The notes under the pieces are model-generated. The model was not told the origin of the DNA. It was given only the letters and a program-made list of their open reading frames with translations, and searched no databases. The position numbers were made by a program, and so were the translations under genes. This document shows, one piece after another, positions 8,327-16,919 of a stretch of DNA of 64,000 bases. Source of the DNA: an uncultured Eggerthellaceae bacterium (lineage in GTDB: Bacteria > Actinomycetota > Coriobacteriia > Coriobacteriales > Eggerthellaceae); assembly GCA_934648845.1 (NCBI GenBank), contig CAKUFS010000002.1:1-64000 (forward strand). The letters are read 5' to 3'. Position 1 is the stretch's first letter. Each line of letters begins with the position of its first letter.

Positions 8327-8986
8327 CTAACTTTGAATGAAGCGTGAGAACTGCTCGATAAGTTCGTGGCGCACGCACGCCAGAACCGTATCGCCCTGGT
8401 AGAGAATGGATTCTTTCGTGGGAATGGAGCTTGCCGAGCCATCTGAACGCTCGAACGCAATGATGCGAATGTCGTGGTCGCGCTCCATTTCCGACACGCG
8501 AATGGTGCGGCGCTTGAGCCATTTCAGGTTGAGCGAGAAGCGCAGCACTTCGTATTCGCCGAACGTGTCCAAGTGGGCACCGTGGCCCGAAACGATTTTC
8601 GAGAACACGTCTTCTGCCACCAGCGACGTGCCGCACACGTAGTCAATGCCCAGCTGCATGTAAGCGCGCTCGTGGTCGGGGTTGTACAGGCGTGCGATAA
8701 CGTGGGGAATGCCGCACAGACGGCTGGCAACTTCCGCAACCATCAGATTTGTGTTGTCGTACTGGGTAACCGCTGCCAAAACGTCGCATTCCGCCGCGCC
8801 CGCGTGGTTCAGAACCTCTTCATCGAAGCCCACGCCGCGCACGGTCAAGCCATCGAAGTTGCGCCCCAAGTTGCGAAACGCCTGGGGGTCGCGATCGATG
8901 ACGCACACGTTGTTGCCGTTTTCCGAAAGCAAGCTGGCAAGCTGCGAGCCCACACGGCCGCACCCTACAACAATGACATTGCTCAC
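8327..8986 (-). CDS. TrkA-type K+ transport regulatory protein (first of pair)
   Basis: 219 residues. RCK_N (VIVVGCGRVGSQLA, then VIDRDPQAF) is followed by RCK_C. The GTG at 8986 is chosen because AGGAAAGGG sits just upstream and the protein then begins directly with the Rossmann strand; upstream in-frame codons give a non-homologous Cys-rich extension. Paralogous to its downstream neighbour. Two half-length RCK proteins in tandem resemble actinobacterial CeoB/CeoC pairs, which together replace one full-length TrkA. Confidence 0.88.
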   Translation of the reverse strand: MSNVIVVGCGRVGSQLASLLSENGNNVCVIDRDPQAFRNLGRNFDGLTVRGVGFDEEVLNHAGAAECDVLAAVTQYDNTNLMVAEVASRLCGIPHVIARLYNPDHERAYMQLGIDYVCGTSLVAEDVFSKIVSGHGAHLDTFGEYEVLRFSLNLKWLKRRTIRVSEMERDHDIRIIAFERSDGSASSIPTKESILYQGDTVLACVRHELIEQFSRFIQS

Positions 8987-9091
8987 GATTTCCCTTTCCT
9001 TTGCTTTGGAACCTTGGGGCTGGAGCTGGGCTTTGCAGCACGCCCCGCAAAGCGCTTCCACCTCTACCCTTTTCCGGCTCCGCCTTGTTAG

Positions 9092-10108
9092 CTACATCTT
9101 AGCCATTTCGCCCAGCGTATTGTTGTACCAGTTCGCCGTGTTCGGTGGGCAGTACTTTGCCGCCGCCGAATACGTAATGGAATAGCCGTAACCATCGGCC
9201 AGGCCCTTCACGTGGGCGTAAATAGCATCGGTCCAATTAAACCAAATGGAAGCGCCCCAGCCCCATGCGTTGTGAGGCAGGAAGCAGTGCGCGCCCTTGC
9301 CGCTTTCCGTGTTGGAAATAGCCGGTGACCAGCGCGGATCCACGCCGTAATCCCACGCGGCCTGCGCAAAGTCGCAGCCGTGGCCCGCCAGATTCGAACC
9401 CGCCAGATATGCATCAATACGCTGCGTCCACTCCTCCACGAACGCCTCTTCGCCCACGGAGAAGTCAACTTGCGCCACAGCGCTTTCGCCGCCATACGCG
9501 CGCTGTTTCGCCTGAACTTCCTGGATATGCACGCGCTCGGCCGCAAGACGCGCCTCTTCCTCTTCACGGCGCTGCTGCTCAATGCGGTCGGAAAGCGTTT
9601 TGAAATCGGCCGTTGCGTTCAACGGCGCCAAGTCGTTCAGTGCGGTGCGGCGCGCAAACGCGTTCGCGAACACATCGGTGGTCGTTGCATTTGCGCTGTT
9701 CGCAGCAGCAGGAGCGCCAGATGCCGACGAAGCCGTGCCCGATGCGATGGAGGTGGTGGTGGCATCTACACCCAGCATGCCCGTTGCGGCTTGAGCGTCT
9801 GTCTCGTTGGTACCGTCCTCAGAATCCGTTGAGCCCGATGAGGCACCCGCTCCTTGAGCAGCTGGAGCGGACTGCCCGGCTTGGGCAGTGGCGTTTGAAG
9901 CACTCGGCGGCGTAATATCGCTGCTCACCGTGATGCGCGCCTTGAACGACCCCGAAGAGCCCAGGCCCATTGAAACCTGATTCGGCGTGAGCATGTTCGA
10001 GGAAGCGAACCCGATAACGGCAGCAAGCGCGCACACGCACACGCCGCCGATAACCGCTTTCGCGGCAAAGCTCTTCTTCGCCTTCTTCACACTTTTTCTG
10101 CTGGCCAT
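9092..10108 (-). CDS. anchored surface protein with lysozyme/transglycosylase-like C-terminus
   Basis: 338 residues. A basic N-terminus and a hydrophobic segment at about 14-36 act as signal or anchor. Then comes an Ala/Ser/Thr-rich linker, a charged helical stretch (about 170-205, RIEQQRREEEEARLAAE) likely to form coiled coil, and a C-terminal domain from about 220. That domain has a Glu in SNTESGKGAHC, the Gly/Trp-rich HNAWGWG and an ending like those of phage-lysozyme/endo-glucosaminidase folds. A role in peptidoglycan cleavage or remodelling is inferred from these motifs. The start has AGAAGG upstream. Confidence 0.7.
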   Translation of the reverse strand: MASRKSVKKAKKSFAAKAVIGGVCVCALAAVIGFASSNMLTPNQVSMGLGSSGSFKARITVSSDITPPSASNATAQAGQSAPAAQGAGASSGSTDSEDGTNETDAQAATGMLGVDATTTSIASGTASSASGAPAAANSANATTTDVFANAFARRTALNDLAPLNATADFKTLSDRIEQQRREEEEARLAAERVHIQEVQAKQRAYGGESAVAQVDFSVGEEAFVEEWTQRIDAYLAGSNLAGHGCDFAQAAWDYGVDPRWSPAISNTESGKGAHCFLPHNAWGWGASIWFNWTDAIYAHVKGLADGYGYSITYSAAAKYCPPNTANWYNNTLGEMAKM

Positions 10109-10909
10109 ACAACCTTCTCTAAATCAGCAGCACTGCCAATAAACGATGCGTCTTTCGCCCGCGCGGGAAGACGAAAATGCCTTGTGCGCAGCGAAAACCG
10201 TTCATTGCGGCCGCATGTTCAACTAATAAATAAGCGAATATTGTAGCATCTGGCGCGAAAAGAGCCTAATCGAGCGTCTTCGCATATGAAGGCTTCTTCA
10301 CGTTTTGTTCGCTTTTCGCGCTCCCAAGCGCACGGGCGCTTCGGCACGCCGCGCGCGGGTGGCGGCACATCGCCACTGGTCCGTGCCCCCTCTACGCACG
10401 TCCTTGATCCAAATCGGGATGAATTGCTCCTCCTCCTGCATTGGCGGCCCCCCTTGTTGGAAAAGAGGGGGCGAATTCGGGCAAATCGACGATAATCGGT
10501 GGTTGGCGATTCGGCGGGGAGGCGTGCCTCAGTCGCGCAATTCTCTGACCTGGGGTTTTGTCGGAGCGTTTTTCTCGTTGCGTCCCGCATGCCGGAAAAC
10601 GGCCCGATTTGCGCCTTGCGACCACCGATTATCGTGCGTTTGCCCGAATTCGGGGGCGTTTTCGCAACAACCGCCCCTTCCGCAAACCCCCGCTGCTGTG
10701 CGAGCCTTTGCTTGCCGCGGTTGACCCCTACCCTTCCCCTTTTATCGTTGTTTTCCCGTTTATCGTTGTTTCGTAACGTATTCCCATCTCAGGCGCATAC
10801 GCCCCAGCCGGTTGCTATACTGTAGCCTGAAAAAAACTGCACGTAACACACTTCCGTTCCCGCGCATTTCACATTTGCACGAAAACGAATATCCCGTAGA
10901 AGAGGTAGC
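10109..10909. other. intergenic island with paired inverted repeat
   Basis: No credible coding frame. It contains the inverted-repeat pair 10454-10670. Near 10740-10775 the sequence TTTATCGTTGTTT occurs twice in tandem. A possible -10 box TATACT at 10813-10818 lies about 90 bp before the amidohydrolase start, without a recognisable -35. Confidence 0.6.
10454..10670. repeat. paired long inverted repeat, pair 2
   Basis: The left arm 10454-10503 runs from TTGTTGGAAAAG to GATAATCGGTGGT. The right arm 10621-10670 is its inverted copy (ACCACCGATTATCGT ... CAACAA) with a few mismatches. The 117 bp between them are unrelated to the spacers of pairs 3 and 4. See the entries at 27810 and 35726. Confidence 0.85.
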
Positions 10910-11704
10910 ATGATGCCTATCGTTGATGCGCATTGCCATATTTATCCGGAAAAGATTGCCACCCGCGCGGTGCAATCTGTCGGCGATTTCTACTCTTTGG
11001 AGATGGACGGCGACGGCACCGCAGGTCGCCTGCTTGAATACATGAAGCAAGGCGGCATCACGCATGCTATCGTCCATTCCGTGGCCGTGAAGCCTCATAA
11101 TGTGACCAGCATCAACAACTTTATTATTGAGCAATGCCAGCTGCACCCCGAATTCATTGGCTTCATGACCATGCATCCCGATTTCGATGACCCCGAAGCC
11201 GAAATCGAGCGCTGCCTGGCCGCAGGGCTGCACGGCATGAAAATCCACCCCGACACTCAGTACGTGAACGCCGATGATCCGCGCATGATGCGCATTTATG
11301 AGATGATCGAAGGCCGCGCGTGCCTGATTTTGCACGCGGGCGATTACCGCTACGATTATTCGCACCCGCGCCGCATCAAGAACATTTGCCGCGCGTTTCC
11401 CCAGCTGAAGGTGAACGCCGCGCATTTTGGCGGCTGGAGCGTGCCCGATTTGGCGGTGGAATACATGAAGGACGAGAGCTGCTTCATGGACTGCTCCAGC
11501 TCATTTGCGTTCGTGGGTACCCAGCGCGCGAAGGAGCTCATCCGCATCTACGGCGCCGATCGCATTCTGTTCGGCAGCGACTTCCCCATGTGGGAACCCA
11601 CCTCTGAGCTGGCATTTTTGCGCAGCCTTGACCTGACCGACGACGAGATGGAAAAAATCCTGCGGAAGAACGCCGAGCGCTTCTTGGGATTTTCCGTAGC
11701 GTAA
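10910..11704 (+). CDS. metal-dependent amidohydrolase (TIM-barrel, Amidohydro_2 type)
   Basis: 264 residues. N-terminal metal site DAHCHIYPE (HxH), a further His in LHAGDYRYD and in NAAHFGGW, and a late Asp in ILFGSDFPMW match the amidohydrolase superfamily branch that includes ACMS decarboxylase-like and uronate isomerase-related hydrolases. The substrate cannot be read from the sequence. AGAGGT precedes two adjacent ATGs (10910, 10913). The next gene, a transporter, begins 48 bp downstream on the same strand and is probably co-transcribed. Confidence 0.85.
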   Translation: MMPIVDAHCHIYPEKIATRAVQSVGDFYSLEMDGDGTAGRLLEYMKQGGITHAIVHSVAVKPHNVTSINNFIIEQCQLHPEFIGFMTMHPDFDDPEAEIERCLAAGLHGMKIHPDTQYVNADDPRMMRIYEMIEGRACLILHAGDYRYDYSHPRRIKNICRAFPQLKVNAAHFGGWSVPDLAVEYMKDESCFMDCSSSFAFVGTQRAKELIRIYGADRILFGSDFPMWEPTSELAFLRSLDLTDDEMEKILRKNAERFLGFSVA

Positions 11705-11752
11705 CAGAGCACCGCGCATTCGCATCACAGAACACCAGGAAGGAGTCCTGCC

Positions 11753-13699
11753 ATGATAATGGGTCTATCGCGTGAAAACTTTATCGGCCTTGCCGTGTTG
11801 ACCTGCGGTTCTTTTGTCACGCTGCTCAACCAAACGCTTATCACCCCTGCACTTTCCACCATCATGGTGGAATTCTCCATTGATACGGCAACAGTGCAGT
11901 GGCTCGTAAACGGCTTCACCATCGTAAACGCCATCATGGTGCCTATTGTGGCGCACCTTATTGACAACTACAGCACGCGCACGCTGTTCACCTGCGCCAT
12001 GGTCGCTTTCCTTGCAGGATCGCTTTTCGCCGCATGGGGCCCGTCTTTCCAGCTATTGCTGGTTGGCCGTATGCTGCAAGCCGTGGGCGCGGGCATGCTT
12101 ATGCCCATGTGCCTAACCGAGCTCATGACATCGTTTCCCGTGGAGCATCGCGGACAGGCGATGGGAATATTCGGCCTGGTCAACGCCGTGGCACCTGCTG
12201 CTGGTCCGACGCTTTCCGGTCTTGTTATCGACTCGTTTAACTGGCATGTTCTGTTCTATATCGTCTCGGGACTTTCCGCAGCGGGCATCATTGCGGGCCT
12301 GATTGCGCTCAAAAATGGCGATGGCGGCAAACGTGAGCGCAAAAGCCGCATGGACAAGCTTTCCGTTATCTCTTCTTCGCTGGGCCTAGGGTCGCTGCTG
12401 TACGGCTTCAGCATGATGGGCACCGTAGGATTTTCGCCCCTGGTTATTGGCTCCATTCTGCTGGGCGTGCTCATCCTGGCATTCTTCGTGCATCGCCAGC
12501 TTCACATGGATTACCCCATGTTGAAGGTGGACATCCTGAAGAACAAGCGCTTCGCCATTTCGACCATCATCATTGTGGTTCTGCAACCGGGACTTATGTG
12601 CGGACCAATCCTTATCCCCATCTTCATTCAATCGACGCTGGGCTATTCCGCTACGATGTCTGGCTTGACCATGATTCCGGGCGCCATTCTTATGGCGGTT
12701 TTGAACCCCGTTGTGGGACGTCTTTTCGATAAGAAGGGGCCGCGCAAGCTGGCAATTTGCGGCGGTGCTCTATTCACGGTTGCCACAATTCCCATGTGCT
12801 TTTTCAACCTGGACACGCCCTTGTGGGCTGTAGGCGCGTGCATGGCCATGCGCAACGCGGCTTTTGCCCTGATCAACATGCCTATTAGCACGTGGGGTAT
12901 GAACGCGCTTGACGATAGGCTGATGAACCATGGCTCGTCCATCAGCAACACCACCCGTATGGTAGCAGGTGCCCTGGGAACGGCAATTATCGTTTCTATC
13001 TCGACATTCGCAACGAATATAGGCACGGGTGCAGGTCTTGAGATTCATGCCGCAAATGCGTTGGGCTTCGATGTTGCATTCGTTTTCTCTTCCTGCATTG
13101 CCGCACTGGTTATGATTCTGTCCATTGCGCTGGTGAAGAGCAACCGAGCACACAACGTAAGCGCCGACGAGGGCGGACAGCGTCGCTTCACGCTGGAGCA
13201 GATTATGAAGCGCGACGTGTTCACCATCGACGACACCGCAACGATCGCAGAGGCCGCTGCCGCGTTTGTGGAAAAGGACGTAAGCGCCGTTCCGATCGTC
13301 AACGCACAAGGCAAAGCAGTGGGCTTCATCTCCGATGGCGACATTCTGCGCGCGCTTTCTGGCGAGGAAAACAACAAGGAATACGTTGACCCGGTGAGCA
13401 TGCTTATTCGCAGCTCGGTGGGCAGCGCCAACTCCGCTGGGTTCGAGGAACGTCTGAAAGCCCTAATGGAGCAGCCGGTCACTTCCATCGCGCATATGGG
13501 AATCATTTGCGTAGATATCCATGATCGCTTGTCCGTGGTATGCCGCGTGCTGGGTGAAAATCATCTGAAGAAGGTACCCGTGCTTGACGATGGCGTTATC
13601 GTGGGCATCATCAACCGCTCGGATATTACGAAATTCGCCATGGCGCAGTACATGAAAAGCCACGAATCGCTGCTCACACAGCAAAGCGTTGGGGCGTAA
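11753..13699 (+). CDS. MFS drug-type transporter fused to C-terminal CBS domain pair
   Basis: 648 residues. Residues 1-470 form an EmrB/DHA2-like major facilitator with about 14 membrane segments; LVGRMLQAVGAG and GPTLSGLV resemble motifs C and D regions. Residues ~478-640 are two CBS motifs (MKRDVFTIDDTATIAEA, then VPILD-like KKVPVLDDGVIVGIINRSD), which usually bind adenosine nucleotides and control a partner domain. AGGAAGGAG precedes the ATG. MFS-CBS fusions are not the standard architecture of this family. Transport may be gated by nucleotide levels. The substrate is unknown; the upstream amidohydrolase may act on it. Confidence 0.9.
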   Translation: MIMGLSRENFIGLAVLTCGSFVTLLNQTLITPALSTIMVEFSIDTATVQWLVNGFTIVNAIMVPIVAHLIDNYSTRTLFTCAMVAFLAGSLFAAWGPSFQLLLVGRMLQAVGAGMLMPMCLTELMTSFPVEHRGQAMGIFGLVNAVAPAAGPTLSGLVIDSFNWHVLFYIVSGLSAAGIIAGLIALKNGDGGKRERKSRMDKLSVISSSLGLGSLLYGFSMMGTVGFSPLVIGSILLGVLILAFFVHRQLHMDYPMLKVDILKNKRFAISTIIIVVLQPGLMCGPILIPIFIQSTLGYSATMSGLTMIPGAILMAVLNPVVGRLFDKKGPRKLAICGGALFTVATIPMCFFNLDTPLWAVGACMAMRNAAFALINMPISTWGMNALDDRLMNHGSSISNTTRMVAGALGTAIIVSISTFATNIGTGAGLEIHAANALGFDVAFVFSSCIAALVMILSIALVKSNRAHNVSADEGGQRRFTLEQIMKRDVFTIDDTATIAEAAAAFVEKDVSAVPIVNAQGKAVGFISDGDILRALSGEENNKEYVDPVSMLIRSSVGSANSAGFEERLKALMEQPVTSIAHMGIICVDIHDRLSVVCRVLGENHLKKVPVLDDGVIVGIINRSDITKFAMAQYMKSHESLLTQQSVGA

Positions 13700-13746
13700 C
13701 ACGTAACACGCCGGCGGCTCTTTCGCGCGGCGCTATGCGCTTGTGA

Positions 13747-14049
13747 CTACGCTATTTCGAACCGACCTCCGGGAAGCGTGGCTACAAGCGTCAAGCTGCC
13801 CCCCAGCGCCGCAACATACCTACGCAATGAATCAACGCTCATCGCCCCAAGGTCACCATTCTCCATACGAGAAACGCGGTTCTGCGACACGCCGATGGCC
13901 TTCGCGACCTGCACCTGCGTCATATGAGATGCTTTTCGAGCTTCACGAAGATTGTATGCCTCGACTAAAGCGTGGGTTTCCCGCTCCGCCTGCTCCATCT
14001 GGGCAGGCGTCACTCCTCGTTTAGCCAGATATTCGTCCAAGTTGCTCAT
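13747..14049 (-). CDS. HigA-like XRE antitoxin
   Basis: 100 residues with a helix-turn-helix of XRE type (MTQVQVAKAIGVSQNRVSRMENG, about residues 43-65). Its ATG overlaps the toxin stop codon (ATGA), and AAAGGAGCAGGA lies inside the toxin gene as ribosome binding site. It probably neutralises the upstream toxin and represses the operon through the palindrome at 14438-14457. The order toxin-then-antitoxin is that of HigBA systems. Confidence 0.85.
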   Translation of the reverse strand: MSNLDEYLAKRGVTPAQMEQAERETHALVEAYNLREARKASHMTQVQVAKAIGVSQNRVSRMENGDLGAMSVDSLRRYVAALGGSLTLVATLPGGRFEIA

Positions 14050-14417
14050 TCCTGCTCCTTTAGTTTTTCCAAATGGTCAAAATAGATTGCCTCCGCCTTA
14101 GGAATCGCCCTCTTATACCATTCGGACCATTTCGTCTTGCCGTTCTTACCCTTAGCTTTATCCCCACCAAGCAGCATAACTGCATTTCTCAAGTGGTCAA
14201 AAGCGAAGATAATCCTTATCTCCGAACCCTTTGGAGACGCAGGTCGCAGCTCTTTCAGATTTTTAACGCGAGCCCCCGAAAGCGTATCCGCCAAAGGTCT
14301 ACCTAAATTGGGACCCTCCTGCTCTAACCTCTTCAATGAAGCAAATATCTTTGCAATCGTCTCGGTATCTAAGTTATCAAGCCAATCAACGATGTATTCA
14401 AGTTCAACCTTCCACAT
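14046..14417 (-). CDS. HigB/RelE-type toxin (Gp49-like)
   Basis: 123 residues. The features DWLDNLDTETIAKIFA, LKELRP, EIRIIFAF and the C-terminal WYKRAIPKAEAIYFDHL are those of the phage Gp49-like HigB family of ribosome-dependent mRNA interferases. First gene of a two-gene module with the XRE antitoxin. The local sequence upstream is more AT-rich than the neighbouring chromosome, as is common for acquired modules. A GCGAGG upstream is a plausible ribosome binding site. Confidence 0.85.
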   Translation of the reverse strand: MWKVELEYIVDWLDNLDTETIAKIFASLKRLEQEGPNLGRPLADTLSGARVKNLKELRPASPKGSEIRIIFAFDHLRNAVMLLGGDKAKGKNGKTKWSEWYKRAIPKAEAIYFDHLEKLKEQE

Positions 14418-14437
14418 ATATCCTCGCTTTTCAGATT

Positions 14438-14457
14438 ATATAGCTTATAAGCTATAT
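14438..14457. promoter_or_regulatory. perfect 20-bp palindrome, likely toxin-antitoxin operator
   Basis: ATATAGCTTATAAGCTATAT is a perfect palindrome 21 bp before the toxin ATG on the minus strand. Position and symmetry fit the operator bound by a dimeric XRE antitoxin for autoregulation; this is inferred. Confidence 0.7.
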
Positions 14458-14529
14458 TTTCAAGAATAGGTCCCATGAATTTATAACGCGTCGCTCCTCA
14501 AAGCCCAATAAACCATTCATTTATATAAC

Positions 14530-14558
14530 TTGACAACGAACATTTGTTTGCTTATAGT
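14530..14558 (+). promoter_or_regulatory. sigma-70-type promoter for the radical SAM/DNA-repair pair
   Basis: A consensus -35 TTGACA (14530-14535), 17-bp spacer and TATAGT -10 (14553-14558) lie 90 bp before the GTG start at 14648. It is one of the best-matching promoters in the window. A LexA-box-like sequence fills the spacer. Confidence 0.75.
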
Positions 14559-14587
14559 AGCATAACATAAAAGCGAACAGGGGTTCT
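14537..14587 (+). promoter_or_regulatory. two LexA (SOS) box-like sites
   Basis: CGAACATTTGTTTG at 14537-14550 lies between the -35 and -10 boxes, and CGAACAGGGGTTCT at 14574-14587 lies just past the predicted transcription start. Both fit the Gram-positive/actinobacterial SOS-box form CGAAC-N4-GTTC/T with at most one or two deviations. LexA bound there would occlude the promoter, which makes the downstream genes candidate SOS genes. Confidence 0.65.
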
Positions 14588-14647
14588 TATTTTTAGAATT
14601 TGAAGACAGCTCTGATTGTCAACTGCTAGGGTGCGAAGGAGGTGCTT

Positions 14648-16039
14648 GTGGACGTTCTTGCAAAGCTGGAAATATTAGCAGACGCTGCGAAATACGATGT
14701 CGCTTGCACCTCTTCGGGAGTGGATCGAGGTGCGCGCAAAGGACAGCTTGGCAACGCCCTATCTGCCGGCTGCTGCCACAGCTTCACCGCAGATGGGCGC
14801 TGTATTTCCCTGCTGAAAGTGCTTATGACAAACGTATGCGTCTACGATTGTGCTTACTGCGCAAGCCGACATTCGAACGAAGTAAAGCGCGCCGCGTTTA
14901 CCCCACAAGAGCTTGCCGATTTAACCATATCGTTTTACCGGCGCAACTACATCGAAGGGCTTTTCCTGAGTTCGGGAGTCATTAAAAACGCCGATTACAC
15001 CACCGAACTTATGATTCAAACGTTGCGAATACTGCGCGAAGAACATCGCTTCAACGGCTATATTCACGCGAAAGCGGTTCCTGGCGCCTCTCCCGAACTT
15101 GTTGATCAGCTGGGCAGGCTTGCCGACCGCATGAGCGTGAACATGGAGCTGCCCAGCCAAAAGAGTTTGCAACTGCTTTGCCCGCAGAAAAGCAAGCAGT
15201 CAATTTTGGCACCCATGCGCCAGATTCGCGACAGCTCTGCCGAAGATGCTGAATCGCGCAGCCTTGCGCGCAGAAACACAACATATCTGGCACATTCCTG
15301 CCCCCGCAGAAAACAGCGTGCATTTGTTCCCGCAGGTCAAAGCACCCAAATGATCATTGGCGCAACCCCTGAAAGCGATTTTCAAATACTAACGCTGTCA
15401 GCCGCGCTCTATCAACAAATGGACTTGAAGCGTGTGTTTTTTAGCGCTTACCTTCCTGTAAACGCCGATGCGCGCTTACCGCAAAACGACGCCATACAGC
15501 TCAATCGCGAGCATCGTCTTTACCAGGCAGATTGGCTCTTGCGCTTCTACCAATTCGACGTGACCGAAATAATCGATGAAGCCCATCCCTTCCTAGAAAC
15601 CGATGTTGATCCGAAAGCGAATTGGGCGCTTAACCATCTAGATTTCTTCCCCGTTGAAGTCAACAAAGCACCCCTTGAAGAGCTTTTGCGCGTCCCCGGT
15701 ATTGGCGCAAAAGGAGCACGTCTCATCGTGAAGGCACGACGCACGCATGCACTGGGAGAAGCAGAGCTCAAAAAACTCGGCATTGCCTATAAACGCGCAC
15801 GCTTTTTCATCACGTGCAACGGTTCCTATTGCGGCTCAGGCGTTGATTTCTCGCGCGAAGGACTCCATAGCGTGCTTGCAGGCCCCATCAACGGAGGACG
15901 TCACGGAAGACGCGCCGATAAGGTACTACCGGGCCAAATGAGCTTGTTCGACAGCGACGCATCAGGGCTTGGCCAACCAGCGTCGTTAGGAAAGCAGCTT
16001 ACTCCGAACACACCGCAAAAAGCGCTGGTGAATTCATGA
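14648..16039 (+). CDS. radical SAM protein, putative DNA modification/repair (TIGR03916-like)
   Basis: 463 residues. The radical SAM cluster motif is CVYDCAYC (CxxxCxxC), with the opening LEILADAAKYDVAC and ADGRCISLLKVLMTNVC typical of this family. A helix-hairpin-helix near the C-terminus (LLRVPGIGAKGARLIVKARR) suggests contact with nucleic acid. GTG at 14648 is preferred because AGGAGG ends five bases before it; the in-frame GTG at 14642 overlaps that site. The stop overlaps the next start (ATGA). The family is known as a two-gene partner set with the following protein, but its reaction has not been shown. SOS-like boxes in the promoter agree with a repair role. Confidence 0.88.
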   Translation: MDVLAKLEILADAAKYDVACTSSGVDRGARKGQLGNALSAGCCHSFTADGRCISLLKVLMTNVCVYDCAYCASRHSNEVKRAAFTPQELADLTISFYRRNYIEGLFLSSGVIKNADYTTELMIQTLRILREEHRFNGYIHAKAVPGASPELVDQLGRLADRMSVNMELPSQKSLQLLCPQKSKQSILAPMRQIRDSSAEDAESRSLARRNTTYLAHSCPRRKQRAFVPAGQSTQMIIGATPESDFQILTLSAALYQQMDLKRVFFSAYLPVNADARLPQNDAIQLNREHRLYQADWLLRFYQFDVTEIIDEAHPFLETDVDPKANWALNHLDFFPVEVNKAPLEELLRVPGIGAKGARLIVKARRTHALGEAELKKLGIAYKRARFFITCNGSYCGSGVDFSREGLHSVLAGPINGGRHGRRADKVLPGQMSLFDSDASGLGQPASLGKQLTPNTPQKALVNS

Positions 16040-16902
16040 AAACCCATGTCGAAGAAGCTGTGCTTGAGATTGCCTACAGCTACGATGGAACTCTTGAGGG
16101 GCTGTTCAGCGCTATATTTGCCGCTTACGCCAACCACGAGAACCCGTTGGATATTGCGCCACGCGATCAGCTGCAGCTGCGCTTGGGGCAGGAAGAGCGG
16201 CAGATCGAGACCAACGTCGCCCATGCGCAGCGGGTTGCATGCGGCATCGCAAGCGCTGGAGGCAAGGCAACGTTTGAGGCCGTAAAGAAAGCATCAGTCT
16301 CCAGCGACCCCCATGCGGGAACCACCATCTTTCACTTCGTGCAGAAGCTCATGAAAGAACGTGGGTATCTGCTCAACCAGCTGGCAGACCCCGTTGTCGG
16401 CGAGCTCATGCGCCTGGTGAAAGCCGTGGACGTTGAATGCGAACGCATGCGCCAATTCGTACGGTTTTCTCATTTGGAAAGTGACGGATGGTTTGCCGTA
16501 TGCAACCCGCGTGATAATGTGATTCCCCTGGTCATGAATTGGTTTGCTGCACGATTCAATGATCAGTCATTCGCTATTTACGACGAAGTGCACCATATTG
16601 CCGGCGTGTATGAAAAAAGCAGCTGGTATCTTGTCAACACCAGCTGCTTCAACGCACCAATATATTCCTCGGAAGAATGCCTTATGCAAGATGCGTGGTG
16701 CTTGTTTTATCGCACGCTGTCCATTGATGCACGTTACAACCCCGAGTTGCGCCGCCAGCATATGCCCGTGCGCTACTGGTGCAACTTGACAGAAATGCAA
16801 CAACCCAAAAGCGCATTAGGCGCGCAGGGGGCGCATTGTGCGGCAGTTTCTGGGCCACGACTCAATTGCACCAACCGGAAACACGCAACCAGCCTCGAAT
16901 GA
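16036..16902 (+). CDS. partner of the radical SAM DNA-repair protein (TIGR03915-like)
   Basis: 288 residues. Begins with the family-typical EIAYSYDGTLEGLFSAIFAAY, followed by an uncharacterised middle domain and a C-terminal part resembling uracil-DNA-glycosylase-like 'probable DNA metabolism' proteins (RFSHLESDGWFAVCNPRDNVIPLV; HMPVRYWCNLTEM). Its ATG overlaps the preceding stop by four bases, so the two are translationally coupled. Its stop is only 17 bp from the convergent argD stop, which leaves no room for a separate terminator. Confidence 0.87.
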   Translation: MKTHVEEAVLEIAYSYDGTLEGLFSAIFAAYANHENPLDIAPRDQLQLRLGQEERQIETNVAHAQRVACGIASAGGKATFEAVKKASVSSDPHAGTTIFHFVQKLMKERGYLLNQLADPVVGELMRLVKAVDVECERMRQFVRFSHLESDGWFAVCNPRDNVIPLVMNWFAARFNDQSFAIYDEVHHIAGVYEKSSWYLVNTSCFNAPIYSSEECLMQDAWCLFYRTLSIDARYNPELRRQHMPVRYWCNLTEMQQPKSALGAQGAHCAAVSGPRLNCTNRKHATSLE

Positions 16903-16919
16903 CGTTCGACCGGCTCTTC

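Noticed and set aside
10219..10825. Several 70-140-codon frames in the island 10109-10909
   Set aside because: They overlap on both strands, span the inverted-repeat arms, are Arg/Pro/Ser-rich and lack start signals.
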